From: CAZYZQ01 sp964652075
GTDB lineage: Bacteria > Bacillota > Clostridia > Oscillospirales > Oscillospiraceae
Reading direction: 5' to 3'
DNA length: 9,889 bases
Assembly (NCBI GenBank): GCA_964652075.1
Contig: CAZYZQ010000090.1
Span: forward strand, 1 to 9,889
Positions 1 through 4,920 of this stretch are shown here, one piece after another. Made by a program: the position numbers and the translations under genes. The notes beneath the pieces are model-generated. The model had not been told where the DNA came from and made no database searches. It worked only from the letters and a program-made list of their open reading frames with translations. The first letter of the stretch is position 1; the number at the start of each line of letters is the position of its first letter.

Positions 1-48
1 CGTGACCGAGGTCACGCCGCAACCCCTTGAAAACTCTGGGTTTTCAAG
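1..48. repeat. Two adjacent perfect inverted repeats at the window edge
   Basis: Positions 1-7 (CGTGACC) pair perfectly with 10-16 (GGTCACG) around a two-base centre. Positions 26-34 (CTTGAAAAC) pair perfectly with 40-48 (GTTTTCAAG) around a five-base loop. Neither stem is followed by a T run, so they are not canonical intrinsic terminators. They may be the 3' end of an upstream transcript or part of an intergenic repeat that continues outside the window. The pairing is seen directly; the role is unknown. Confidence 0.55.
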
Positions 49-124
49 ATTTCACACAAATACTGTTTTACGAAACCCCAGCTTTCCAGAGTGCCCGTTT
101 TTCCTTGCCAAAATTCCTACTTGA
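2..124 (+). other. Possible 3' tail of an ORF entering from the left edge
   Basis: Frame 2 is open from the first base to a TGA at 122-124, giving about 40 codons beginning VTEVTPQPLENSG. I do not recognise the peptide. Its first half coincides with the two inverted repeats and its stop falls inside the -35 box of the next promoter, both of which argue for non-coding sequence. It is recorded only because a truncated upstream gene cannot be excluded. Confidence 0.15.
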
Positions 125-136
125 CAAATAGGGAAT
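113..136. promoter_or_regulatory. Candidate Rrf2/IscR operator over the -35 box
   Basis: ATTCCTA (113-119) faces TAGGGAAT (129-136), an inverted repeat that is perfect except for one extra G in the right arm. It brackets the -35 hexamer, so a bound dimer would block RNA polymerase. An Rrf2 gene with cluster-type cysteines is the third gene of the operon (1807-2211), and autoregulation is usual for IscR-like proteins. The dyad is seen; assigning it to this regulator is inference. Confidence 0.5.
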
Positions 137-149
137 CCTGCCTTATACT
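121..149 (+). promoter_or_regulatory. Sigma-A promoter of the isc operon
   Basis: TTGACA (121-126) is a perfect -35 box, followed by a 17-base spacer and TATACT (144-149), one base off the -10 consensus. Transcription would start near 156 and leave a leader of about 30 bases. A ribosome site AGAAGG (174-179) lies 7 bases before the ATG at 187. So strong a core promoter in front of an Fe-S operon suggests control by repression. Confidence 0.88.
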
Positions 150-168
150 CTACTAAGAAACTGGGAAT
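148..168. promoter_or_regulatory. Second candidate Rrf2/IscR site at the transcription start
   Basis: CTACT (150-154), 8 bases, then GGGAAT (163-168) repeats the pattern CTACT (117-121), 9 bases, GGGAAT (131-136) seen at the -35 box. The right arms lie 32 bases apart, about three helical turns, which would put two bound proteins on the same DNA face. Internal symmetry is weak here, so this may be a lower-affinity site or chance. Confidence 0.35.
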
Positions 169-186
169 TAGAAAGAAGGCTATTCT

Positions 187-1365
187 ATGACAATATACGC
201 AGATCAGGCAGCCACCACAAAGCTCAGCCGGACGGCGCTTGACGCGATGATGCCCGCCCTGACGGACAACTACGGCAATCCCTCCAGCCTGCACCAGCTG
301 GGGCAGCTCGCCAATACGGCGCTGGACGAGGCGCGGGCGCGCATCGCGGCCTGTCTCGGCGCAAAGCCGCAGGAGATCTATTTCACCTCCGGCGGCAGCG
401 AGGCGGACAACTGGGCGATCACGCAGCTTGCCTTCGCAGGCGCGGCGAAGGGGAAAAAGCATCTGATCTCCACCGCGTTTGAGCACCACGCTGTTTTGCA
501 CACGCTCAAGCGGCTGGAAAAGCAGGGCTTTGAAGTCACGCTGCTGCCCGTTCATGAGGACGGCCTGGTCCGTCCGGACGAGCTGAAGGCCGCCATCCGG
601 CCGGATACGGCGCTTGTGACCATCATGTACGCCAACAATGAGATCGGCACGATCCAGCCCGTAGAGGAGCTTGCAAAGGTCTGCCACGAGGCGGGTGCCC
701 TGTTCCACACGGACGCCGTGCAGGCGGTCTGCCATGTGCCGATCGACGTTGCAAAGCAGGGGATCGACCTGCTGTCGCTCTCCGGCCACAAATTCCACGG
801 CCCCCGCGGCGTCGGCGTGTTGTACTGCCGCAAGGGGATCTATCTGACGAACCTGATTGAGGGCGGCGCGCAGGAGCGCGGCAGGCGCGCGGGCACAGAG
901 AACCTCGCGGGTATCCTCGGTATGGCGGCCGCGATGGAAGAGGCCGTTGCGCATATGGCCGAGACGGAGGCGCGCGTGCTGAAAATGCGCGAACGCCTGA
1001 TCGACGGCGTGCTGCAAATCCCGCGCTGCCGCCTGAACGGCGACCGCACGCACCGCCTTGCGGGTAATACAAATTTCTGCTTCGAAGGCATCGAGGGCGA
1101 ATCGCTGCTGCTGAAGCTTGATCTGAAGGGCGTTTGCGCCTCCTCCGGCAGCGCCTGCACCTCCGGCTCCTTAGACCCAAGCCATGTGCTGCTGGCCATC
1201 GGCCTGCCCAAGGAGATTGCGCACGGCTCGCTGCGCATGACCTTCGATGGCACAAACACAGAGGAAGAAATCGACTATATTCTGGACGTCCTGCCCGGCA
1301 TCGTGCAGAGCCTGCGCGATATGTCTCCGGTGTGGGAAGAGATCATGAAGAAAGAAGGCAACTGA
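187..1365 (+). CDS. iscS: Cysteine desulfurase, NifS/IscS type
   Basis: This is a PLP enzyme that takes sulfur from L-cysteine, leaving alanine and an enzyme persulfide, and passes it to the Fe-S scaffold encoded next. The 392-residue protein is full length for class V aminotransferase-fold desulfurases. Visible landmarks are the substrate/PLP His in EHHAVLHT (H100), D176 in HTDAVQ, the PLP lysine K202 in LSGHKFHGPRG, the RGRRAGTEN stretch (about 231-239), and catalytic C324 in SSGSACTSGS on a long group I-type loop. The start has AGAAGG 7 bases upstream, and the N-terminus MTIYADQAAT matches the family. It is the first gene after the promoter at 121-149; the scaffold gene follows after 2 bases. 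Because the scaffold is IscU-like and not a full NifU, I use iscS, but nifS would also fit; tRNA thiolation donors look similar. Confidence 0.95.
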   Translation: MTIYADQAATTKLSRTALDAMMPALTDNYGNPSSLHQLGQLANTALDEARARIAACLGAKPQEIYFTSGGSEADNWAITQLAFAGAAKGKKHLISTAFEHHAVLHTLKRLEKQGFEVTLLPVHEDGLVRPDELKAAIRPDTALVTIMYANNEIGTIQPVEELAKVCHEAGALFHTDAVQAVCHVPIDVAKQGIDLLSLSGHKFHGPRGVGVLYCRKGIYLTNLIEGGAQERGRRAGTENLAGILGMAAAMEEAVAHMAETEARVLKMRERLIDGVLQIPRCRLNGDRTHRLAGNTNFCFEGIEGESLLLKLDLKGVCASSGSACTSGSLDPSHVLLAIGLPKEIAHGSLRMTFDGTNTEEEIDYILDVLPGIVQSLRDMSPVWEEIMKKEGN

Positions 1366-1367
1366 TT

Positions 1368-1805
1368 ATGGCAATGGCATACAGCGAAAAGGTCCGCGAC
1401 CACTTTGCAAATCCCCGTAATGTCGGCAAAATTGAGGACGCGGACGGTGTCGGTGAGGTCGGCAATGCCGTCTGCGGCGACATCATGAAGATCTATCTGA
1501 AGATCGACAACGATACGATTACGGACGTCAAGTTTAACACCTTTGGCTGCGGTGCGGCGATTGCGACCAGCTCCATGGCGACCGAGCTGATCAAGGGCAA
1601 GAAAATCGAGGAAGCGCTTAGCCTGACAAACAAGGCCGTCATTGAGGCGCTCGACGGCCTGCCCGCCGTCAAGGTTCACTGCTCCGTGCTGGCCGAGGAG
1701 GCGGTCAAGGCCGCGCTGGCGGACTACTACACCCGCAAGGGCCTGCCTGTTCCGGCGGAGTGCCAGCAGACGTGTGACCACGACTGCGCCTCCTGCTGCC
1801 AGTGA
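1368..1805 (+). CDS. iscU: Fe-S cluster assembly scaffold, IscU/NifU N-terminal type
   Basis: This scaffold accepts sulfur from the desulfurase, builds a nascent [2Fe-2S] cluster and hands it to apoproteins. The 145-residue product starts at the ATG at 1368 with AGAAGG (1353-1358) 9 bases upstream. The family's three ligand cysteines are present: C36 with the adjacent Asp in NAVCGD, C61 in FGCGAAIATSS, and C105 in VKVHCSVLAEEAV. The N-terminal YSEKVRDHFANPRNVG is also characteristic. The LPPVK chaperone-recognition motif of proteobacterial IscU reads LPAVK here (98-102). Unusual is a short Cys-rich tail after residue 130 with C132, C136, C140, C143 and C144, reminiscent of an added metal site but not a NifU or Nfu C-terminal domain. 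It is co-transcribed with iscS (2-base gap), and its stop is 1 base from the regulator start. Confidence 0.94.
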   Translation: MAMAYSEKVRDHFANPRNVGKIEDADGVGEVGNAVCGDIMKIYLKIDNDTITDVKFNTFGCGAAIATSSMATELIKGKKIEEALSLTNKAVIEALDGLPAVKVHCSVLAEEAVKAALADYYTRKGLPVPAECQQTCDHDCASCCQ

Positions 1806-1806
1806 C

Positions 1807-2211
1807 ATGAAGATTTCCACCAAGGGGCGCTATGCGCTGCGCATGATGCTTGACATTGCGCGTCAGGGCGAGGGCGCGGTTGTCCCGCTCAAAGAGATCG
1901 CAGAGCGGCAAAATATCTCGGTAAAATATCAGGAGCAGATCGTGCTGCTGATGAACCGCGCGGGGTTTTTGCAGAGTGTACGCGGCGCGCAGGGCGGGTA
2001 CCGTCTCGTCAAGCCGCCGGAGCAGTATACGGTCGGCAGCATCCTGCGTGCGACGGAGGGCAGCCTTGCGCCTGTGGCCTGTCTGGAGGAGGGCGAAAGC
2101 CACTGCGGCCAGTGCCACGACTGCGAGACGCTCTGGTTCTGGGAAGGGCTGGATCAGACCATCGACCAGTATGTCGACCGGTTTACGCTGGCGGATTTTT
2201 TGAAGGAATAG
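1807..2211 (+). CDS. iscR: Rrf2-family regulator, IscR-like
   Basis: This is a small winged-helix repressor/activator, probably sensing an Fe-S cluster and controlling its own operon. The 134 residues show the Rrf2 plan: N-terminal MKISTKGRYALRMMLDIA, a helix-turn-helix around 27-50 (PLKEIAERQNISVKYQEQI), the wing RGAQGGYRL (59-67), a dimerisation helix, and cysteines C92, C100, C103 and C106. E. coli IscR uses three cysteines in about this place (92, 98, 104); the CX7CX2CX2C spacing here differs, and which of the four bind the cluster is not visible. CymR-type Rrf2 proteins lack these cysteines, so a cluster sensor is more likely than a cysteine-metabolism repressor. No ribosome site precedes the ATG, only 1 base from the scaffold stop, so translational coupling is likely. 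The regulator is last in the operon, where iscR is more often first. Confidence 0.88.
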   Translation: MKISTKGRYALRMMLDIARQGEGAVVPLKEIAERQNISVKYQEQIVLLMNRAGFLQSVRGAQGGYRLVKPPEQYTVGSILRATEGSLAPVACLEEGESHCGQCHDCETLWFWEGLDQTIDQYVDRFTLADFLKE

Positions 2212-2216
2212 AACAC

Positions 2217-2240
2217 AGGGCGGCGCAGCTGCGCCGCCCT
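2217..2240. repeat. Perfect 24-base palindrome between iscR and the cyclase gene
   Basis: AGGGCGGCGCAG (2217-2228) is followed directly by its exact reverse complement CTGCGCCGCCCT (2229-2240). In RNA this gives a GC-rich hairpin of 10 or more pairs, 5 bases after the iscR stop and 9 bases before the next ribosome site. No T run follows (GCCGCATACA), so it is not a standard intrinsic terminator. It could protect the isc mRNA 3' end, reduce read-through into the cyclase gene, or act as a DNA site. Confidence 0.75.
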
Positions 2241-2259
2241 GCCGCATACAGGAGGGGCT

Positions 2260-2820
2260 ATGCTCTACGATATTACGAACGACCTGTTTTCCGCACCAGT
2301 TTATCCGGGCGACCCTGTGCCGGGGAGAGCGCCATTTAAGTCTATCGGAGCGGGAGATGCGTGCAACCTGACGGTATTGACCTTTGGCTCCCACGCAGGC
2401 ACGCACATGGATGCGCCGCGCCACTTTGTTGCGGACGGCGCGACGATTGACGAGGTGCCGCTCGCACGCTGCATCGGCCCCTGCCGCGTTGTAACCGTGG
2501 ACAGGATGGCGGATGCGCCTGCGCTTGCGCCGTATCTGCTGGCAGTGTGCCGCCTGCTGCTGCGCGGCTGTGAGGCAATTACCCCTGCTGCCGCGCGGCT
2601 GTGCGTGGAGCGCGGCGTGTGGCTTCTGGGACTGGAGGGCCAGTCTGTCGGCGACCATGAGGTCCACAGGACGCTGCTCGGAGCGGGCATCCCGGTTCTG
2701 GAGGGGCTTTGCCTTGCACAGGTTCCGGATGGGGCCTACCATTTGATGGCCCAGCCGCTGAAGCTCGGCGGGTTGGACGGCGCGCCGGTGCGCGCTGTAC
2801 TGGAAACTGCGAAAAACTGA
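2260..2820 (+). CDS. Cyclase-family metal-dependent hydrolase (kynurenine formamidase-like)
   Basis: The 186-residue product belongs to the cyclase / kynurenine formamidase superfamily, metal-dependent amide and ester hydrolases. The signature HxGTHxDxPxH is intact: H45, H49, D51 and H55 in SHAGTHMDAPRHF. Further family blocks are YDITNDLFSAPVYPGDP at the N-terminus, the GVWLLGLEGQSV stretch (119-130), GAGIPVLEGL with E148, and GLDGAPVRAVL near the end. It is at the short end of the family. The position that is often Asp in the GxDxxSVD block reads E-G-Q-S-V-G, so substrate contacts may differ. No tryptophan-degradation gene is nearby, so the true substrate is unknown and kynB is not assigned. 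AGGAGG (2250-2255) is only 4 bases before the ATG, shorter than usual. It has no promoter I can see and may depend on read-through past the palindrome. Confidence 0.87.
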   Translation: MLYDITNDLFSAPVYPGDPVPGRAPFKSIGAGDACNLTVLTFGSHAGTHMDAPRHFVADGATIDEVPLARCIGPCRVVTVDRMADAPALAPYLLAVCRLLLRGCEAITPAAARLCVERGVWLLGLEGQSVGDHEVHRTLLGAGIPVLEGLCLAQVPDGAYHLMAQPLKLGGLDGAPVRAVLETAKN

Positions 2821-2840
2821 AAATTCCCCCAAAATAATGC

Positions 2841-2869
2841 TTGCTTTTTTGGCGATTTTATGCTATACT
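2841..2869 (+). promoter_or_regulatory. Extended -10 promoter of rplS
   Basis: TTGCTT (2841-2846) serves as a modest -35, with a 17-base spacer and TATACT (2864-2869) as -10, extended by TG at 2861-2862. Expected transcription start is near 2876, leaving an 86-base leader before the rplS ATG. The site lies just after the cyclase stop at 2820. Confidence 0.82.
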
Positions 2870-2875
2870 CAAACG

Positions 2876-2961
2876 GCCGATTTAGGGCGGTCCGCTTCCG
2901 CAGCCGGAGATACGGCAGAATTTTGCGGTATGAACGCCTGAGATTTAAGGAGGAAACACAA
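2876..2961 (+). promoter_or_regulatory. Structured rplS 5' leader, candidate L19 autoregulatory leader
   Basis: The leader can fold as a three-way junction. An outer helix pairs 2885-2889 (GGGCG) with 2935-2939 (CGCCT, one G-U). Hairpin A pairs 2891-2894 (TCCG) with 2905-2908 (CGGA). Hairpin B pairs 2910-2913 (ATAC) with 2928-2931 (GTAT), with an inner GCA/TGC extension past a mismatch. The ribosome site AAGGAGG (2947-2953) follows 7 bases later, so the fold could affect initiation. L19 leaders are a described RNA family in low-GC Gram-positives; I did not test this against that model. Individual helices are short. Confidence 0.45.
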
Positions 2962-3303
2962 ATGGATCTGATGAAGGCTGTGACCAGTCAGTACATGAAG
3001 CCGGAGCTGCCGACTCTGAATGTCGGCGATACCGTCCGCGTCCATGTCAAAATCAAGGAGGGTTCCCGCGAGAGAATCCAGGTCTTCGAGGGCACGATCA
3101 TCGCCAAGAAGCACGGCGGCCTTGAGGAGACCTTTACCGTCCGCCGCATTTCCTACGGCGTCGGCTGCGAGAAGGTGTTCCCGGTGCATTCCCCGCTGAT
3201 CGAGAAGGTCGAGATTGTCCGCGCCGGTAAAGTCCGCCGCGCCAAGCTCTACTATCTGCGCGATCGCATGGGCAAGGCTGCCAAGGTCAAGGAAAAGGTC
3301 TAA
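2962..3303 (+). CDS. rplS: 50S ribosomal protein L19
   Basis: L19 sits at the 30S-50S interface and contributes to an intersubunit bridge. The 113-residue protein is the normal length and carries the family's core: PELNVGDTVRVHVKIKEG-like segment around 14-33, GSRERIQVFEGTIIAKK (about 33-49), the FTVRRISYGVGCEKVFPVHSP block, and a basic C-terminus with KVRRAKLYYLRDRMGKAAK. The frame is open further upstream, but the ATG at 2962 is chosen because AAGGAGG (2947-2953) lies 8 bases before it and the N-terminus MDLMKAVTSQYMKPELP fits. It has its own promoter and a strong terminator, so it is monocistronic here. In many Firmicutes rplS closes an rpsP-rimM-trmD-rplS operon; those genes are not upstream in this window. 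Confidence 0.98.
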   Translation: MDLMKAVTSQYMKPELPTLNVGDTVRVHVKIKEGSRERIQVFEGTIIAKKHGGLEETFTVRRISYGVGCEKVFPVHSPLIEKVEIVRAGKVRRAKLYYLRDRMGKAAKVKEKV

Positions 3304-3319
3304 GCGCCAAATATGCAGT

Positions 3320-3348
3320 AAAAAAAGGGGAATATCACCCCTTTTTTT
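3320..3348. terminator. Intrinsic terminator of rplS, potentially bidirectional
   Basis: AAAAAAAGGGG (3320-3330) pairs perfectly with CCCCTTTTTTT (3338-3348) around a 7-base loop (AATATCA). The T run ends the + strand transcript, and the A run makes the same element a terminator on the - strand. It begins 17 bases after the rplS stop. Confidence 0.93.
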
Positions 3349-3370
3349 ATTTTACCCCTTTTTTTATGGC
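3337..3370 (+). repeat. 17-base tandem duplication of the terminator 3' arm
   Basis: ACCCCTTTTTTTAT occurs at 3337-3350 and again, unchanged, at 3354-3367, a period of 17 bases (units 3337-3353 and 3354-3370 differ only in the last three bases). The second copy could also pair with the A7G4 arm at 3320-3330, giving an alternative hairpin with a longer loop. It also supplies the T-rich sequence upstream of the lepB -10 box. Confidence 0.75.
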
Positions 3371-3387
3371 GGATGATTGTGTATAAT
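3359..3387 (+). promoter_or_regulatory. Probable lepB promoter
   Basis: TATAAT (3382-3387) is a perfect -10 hexamer. At 17 bases spacing the -35 position (3359-3364) is only TTTTTT, a poor match, so the promoter relies on the -10 and possibly the T-rich upstream DNA. Transcription start near 3394 would leave about 43 bases of leader. It follows the rplS terminator directly, which supports a separate transcript for lepB onward. Confidence 0.55.
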
Positions 3388-3436
3388 ACACCCTGTGAGA
3401 TTTTTCCAAAGTTAGACAGGAAAGGATGGATGCCGT

Positions 3437-4045
3437 ATGTCTGAGCCGGAAAAGAAGAAGCCGTCGCCCGAAGCGCCGGACGCAGCGCCGGAGAAGGCGC
3501 ACAGCGCGGGGGCGGAGCTGTTCGGCCTGCTCCATGATCTGGTTTATATTGTTGCAGCTGTGACGCTGGTGTTCGTCTTCTTTGTGCGCCTGATCGGTGT
3601 AAAGGGTTCTTCCATGCTGCCGACGCTGCACGAGGGCGACTATCTGTTGCTCGAAAGCAATTTCCTCTATCACGACATTGAAGCGGGCGACATTGTCGTC
3701 CTGCAAAAGAAAAGCTACGACGCGCAGCCCATTGTCAAGCGCGTGATTGCGACGGAGGGGCAGACTGTCGAGATCGATTTTGAAAACGGCATCGTCTATG
3801 TCGATGGGGTCGAGCAGGAGGAGCCGTATATCAATGCCCCGACCTATCTGAGCTACGAAGAGATCGGCGCCGCGATGGACTACCCAGTCAAGCTGGGGGA
3901 GGGCGAGCTGTTTGTCATGGGAGACAACCGAAACGACTCCGCCGACAGCCGTTATGCGCCGATCGGCATTATCGATGAGCGCGAGGTGCTTGGCCGCGTC
4001 CTGATGGAGATCTGGCCGCTGAACCGGCTGAAAGTGGTGCGCTGA
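3437..4045 (+). CDS. lepB: Signal peptidase I
   Basis: This membrane-bound serine peptidase removes signal peptides from secreted preproteins on the outer face of the membrane. The 202-residue protein has a charged, Pro/Ala/Lys/Glu-rich cytoplasmic N-terminus (1-30), one membrane span (about 34-52, LVYIVAAVTLVFVFFVRLI), then the catalytic domain. The nucleophile is S59 in VKGSSMLPTL, the general base is K101 in PIVKRVIATEGQ, and the conserved GDNRNDSADSRY block is at 162-173. One N-terminal span and the compact size match Gram-positive Sip enzymes, not the two-span E. coli type. AGGAAAGGA (3418-3426) lies 10 bases before the ATG; two nearer ATGs (3426, 3430) are out of frame. The stop overlaps the rbgA start as TGATG, so the two are translationally coupled. 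Confidence 0.95.
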   Translation: MSEPEKKKPSPEAPDAAPEKAHSAGAELFGLLHDLVYIVAAVTLVFVFFVRLIGVKGSSMLPTLHEGDYLLLESNFLYHDIEAGDIVVLQKKSYDAQPIVKRVIATEGQTVEIDFENGIVYVDGVEQEEPYINAPTYLSYEEIGAAMDYPVKLGEGELFVMGDNRNDSADSRYAPIGIIDEREVLGRVLMEIWPLNRLKVVR

Positions 4046-4920
4046 TGCCGGAACAGATGAATATCCAGTGGTACATCGGCCACATGGAAAAGGCGCGCCG
4101 CCAGATGGAGCGTGACCTGAAGCTGGTTGACGCGGTCTGCGAAGTGCTGGATGCCCGCATCCCGCTCGCGAGCCGGAACCCGGCGATTGCACAGCTGCTG
4201 GGCCGAAAGCCCCATATGGTGGCGCTCAACCGCGCCGACCTGGCCGACCCGGCGCTGACCGCCGCCTGGGCGGCGTATTTCCGCACGCAGGGTATTGCCG
4301 TCGTGATTACCGACTGCAAGAGCCGCAAGGGCATTTCACAGGTTGCCCCGGCGCTGCGCGGGCTGCTCTCTGAGAAGATTGCCCGGTCGCGGGAGAAGGG
4401 GCAGGCAAACTGCATTTTGCGGATGATGGTCGTCGGCATTCCCAATGTTGGCAAATCGACGTTTATCAACCAGCTCGCCGGGCGTAAGGGCGCAAAGGCC
4501 GAAAACAGGCCGGGCGTCACGCGCGGTAACCAATGGGTGACGGTCGCGCAGGATTTTCTGCTGCTGGATACGCCGGGAATTCTCTGGCCGAAATTTGAAG
4601 ACCCGGAGGTCGGGCTGCGTCTGGCCTATACGGGCGCCGTCAAGGATACCATTCTGGACACGGAAACGCTCGGCTGCAATCTGATCGAGATGCTCTACGC
4701 CCGTTACCCGGACGCCATCCGCGCCCGCTATAAGCTGGAGGAGGACGTGCCCACGTCCGGTTACGAGTTGCTACAGGCGGCGGGGCGGAAACGCGGCTTC
4801 CTGCTCTCCCGTGGCGAGATCGACACGGAGCGCATGGCGCGCGTATTGCTGGAGGAATACCGGAGCGCGAAGCTGGGGCGCTTTACATTGGAGGTGCCGC
4901 CGCATGGCGAAGAAGTTTGA
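4045..4920 (+). CDS. rbgA: Ribosome biogenesis GTPase RbgA (YlqF)
   Basis: RbgA is a circularly permuted GTPase needed for late 50S subunit maturation. The 291-residue product shows the permuted order: G4 at 62-65 (NRAD), G5-like TDCKSRKG (89-96), G1 GIPNVGKST (131-139), G2 Thr in PGVTRG (T159) and G3 DTPG (175-178), followed by a helical C-terminal RNA-binding region. H13 in WYIGHMEKA corresponds to the catalytic His of B. subtilis RbgA (H9). Two departures stand out: G4 has Arg where NKxD is usual, and the FPGHM motif reads YIGHM. The ATG at 4045 shares one base with the lepB stop; a second ATG at 4057 would give an N-terminus aligned exactly with B. subtilis but has no spaced ribosome site. 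The rnhB start lies inside its last 17 bases. Confidence 0.95.
   Translation: MPEQMNIQWYIGHMEKARRQMERDLKLVDAVCEVLDARIPLASRNPAIAQLLGRKPHMVALNRADLADPALTAAWAAYFRTQGIAVVITDCKSRKGISQVAPALRGLLSEKIARSREKGQANCILRMMVVGIPNVGKSTFINQLAGRKGAKAENRPGVTRGNQWVTVAQDFLLLDTPGILWPKFEDPEVGLRLAYTGAVKDTILDTETLGCNLIEMLYARYPDAIRARYKLEEDVPTSGYELLQAAGRKRGFLLSRGEIDTERMARVLLEEYRSAKLGRFTLEVPPHGEEV

Noticed and set aside
52..1053. 333-codon open frame on the - strand opposite iscS
   Set aside because: It is antisense to a full-length cysteine desulfurase with intact catalytic residues; no ribosome site or domain supports it.
2829..2852. CCAAAA / TTTTGG stem (2829-2834, 2847-2852) as a terminator for the cyclase gene
   Set aside because: The stem is short with a 12-base loop and overlaps the rplS -35 region, which is the better-supported reading.
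3347..4192. 281-codon open frame on the - strand across lepB and the start of rbgA
   Set aside because: It has no family features, lies antisense to a clear signal peptidase gene, and ends inside the terminator/duplication region.
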